Of a stretch of DNA of 50,611 nucleotides, positions 50,264-50,611 are shown one piece after another. Location: positions 1-50,611 of the forward strand of contig JAKEEG010000077.1 of assembly GCA_022616555.1 (NCBI GenBank), written 5' to 3'. This stretch comes from Ignavibacteriota bacterium (GTDB lineage Bacteria; Bacteroidota; Ignavibacteria; UBA10030). The notes below the pieces were generated by a model, which was given only the letters and a program-made list of their open reading frames with translations, was not told where the DNA came from and searched no databases. Within the stretch, counting starts at the first letter, position 1. Each line of letters opens with the position of its first letter. Both the position numbers and the translations under genes were made by a program.

Positions 50264-50493
50264 GGACTGAGGCGCCTCAATCCGTTAGCGGAATGAGCAT
50301 TATTTATCGTGGCGTTGCTACCACGTTTGGGTTGTTGAACGTTACAACAATCCAAAATTCGACACCAGCAATGTCGAAGTCTCCACCTTTCCGGGTGGGT
50401 TCGTTATTGTGGTGCCATTTAGCCGGAGCTAACAACTCCGACACAGGGTGTGTTAGCACCCTCATAGGTCTGGTGGGAGCTTGCGGCTCCCAC
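50264..50493. repeat. Array of small hairpins with TTAG/TTGC-type loops
   Basis: Consecutive inverted repeats occur at 50264-50283 (contains TGAGGCGCCTCA), 50276-50297 (TCCG TTAG CGGA), 50308-50325 (CGTGG/CCACG), about 50329-50353 (TTGTTG/CAACAA), 50358-50378 (TTCGAC/GTCGAA), 50383-50398 (CCACC/GGTGG), 50424-50440 (CGGAG/CTCCG), 50446-50461 (GGGTG/CACCC) and 50473-50493 (GTGGGAG/CTCCCAC). Several loops share TTAG. No gene is seen in this part. Confidence 0.6.
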
Positions 50494-50512
50494 GAAACCC
50501 ATTGAGTAAATA

Positions 50513-50611
50513 TGATCTTCCCCCGATTTTGCGGACACAGAGAAAAGCCACTATCTTGGTGGCAGAAGGAGGTCCGCAATGGAAAGAGTCAAGAAACGGA
50601 ATCAGTATGAC
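50513..50611 (+). mobile_element. Left end of an IS3-family-like insertion sequence, runs off the window
   Basis: From 50513 the sequence TGATCTTCCCCC, then TTTTGCGGACAC, resembles IS3-family termini (TGA, C-run, GGACA). A coding start with a very strong ribosome-binding site follows at 50579. Only the first 99 bp are in the window, so the other end and any target duplication cannot be seen. Confidence 0.55.
50579..50611 (+). CDS. Probable transposase start, partial
   Basis: The ORF begins ATG 50579 and reads MERVKKRNQYD to the window edge. AGGAGG lies 6 nt upstream. A basic start with KRNQYD is common in IS3-family OrfA proteins, whose text continues with xxFKxxAV. Eleven residues are too few for certainty. 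Confidence 0.45.
   Translation, partial: MERVKKRNQYD

Noticed and set aside
50264-50493. Integron attC sites
   Set aside because: GTTAG-type loops recall attC core sites, but GTTRRRY/RYYYAAC pairs with the right spacing are absent and no integrase is visible.
1-50611. CRISPR array, tRNA or rRNA genes
   Set aside because: No regularly spaced direct repeats, cloverleaf-like sequences with a T-arm GGTTCRANNCC, or rRNA-like segments were noticed when reading both strands.

Overview
The window reads as a chromosomal segment of a Gram-negative bacterium, most likely of the Bacteroidota/Chlorobiota/Ignavibacteriota (FCB) group. This is inferred from outer-membrane genes (phosphate-type porin, TolC, TonB), signal peptides ending in AQ, S9 peptidases typical of these phyla, and a nuo cluster in which nuoD is followed directly by nuoH with no nuoEFG. 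Intergenic regions are dense with short palindromic dispersed repeats. Several promoters have E. coli-like TTGACA/TATAAT boxes. No tRNA, rRNA or CRISPR array was seen.

Layout. 1-3.3 kb: nuoABCDH (complex I) on the minus strand behind a strong promoter. 3.5-13.9 kb: a signalling locus of one transmembrane PAS sensor kinase, one Rcp1-like response regulator and one very large PAS/GAF hybrid kinase. Both kinases carry a single lesion: a frameshift inside a PAS domain in the first, and an in-frame TAG that cuts off the C-terminal receiver in the second. 14.3-19.8 kb: 7Fe ferredoxin, CBS protein, AlkD-like protein, a DUF2283/toxin-like pair, cobalamin adenosyltransferase, a cyclic-nucleotide-binding/DUF1003 protein and an M20 peptidase. 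20-24.9 kb: S9 peptidase, ferrochelatase, an unknown exported protein and UspA.

25-32.8 kb holds what looks like a self-contained sigma-54 regulon. It has an NtrB-like kinase and an NtrC-like activator, then a near-perfect -24/-12 promoter driving a receiver-like protein, a DksA/TraR-type zinc-finger protein and a TonB protein. A second -24/-12 promoter stands before two tandem YceI proteins, divergent from a porin. 32.9-40.3 kb: a TetR-controlled tripartite ABC-2 exporter operon with membrane fusion protein, two ATPases, TolC and two permeases.

40.4-45.3 kb: PDZ protein, anti-sigma factor, ECF sigma factor and a divergent VWA protein. A DUF559 nuclease gene is inserted exactly between the sigma and anti-sigma genes and is bounded by 41-bp terminal inverted repeats that each contain a hairpin; this looks like a small mobile cassette. 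45.3-49.1 kb: a receiver/RsbW-like ATPase fusion between two copies of a palindromic repeat, and an S9 peptidase with an extra C-terminal domain. 49.2-50.6 kb is a decayed, mobile-element-rich end: a 5'-truncated potassium channel, a small ORF, a 30-codon membrane microprotein with its own terminator, an array of small hairpins, and the left end of an apparent IS3-family element running off the window.
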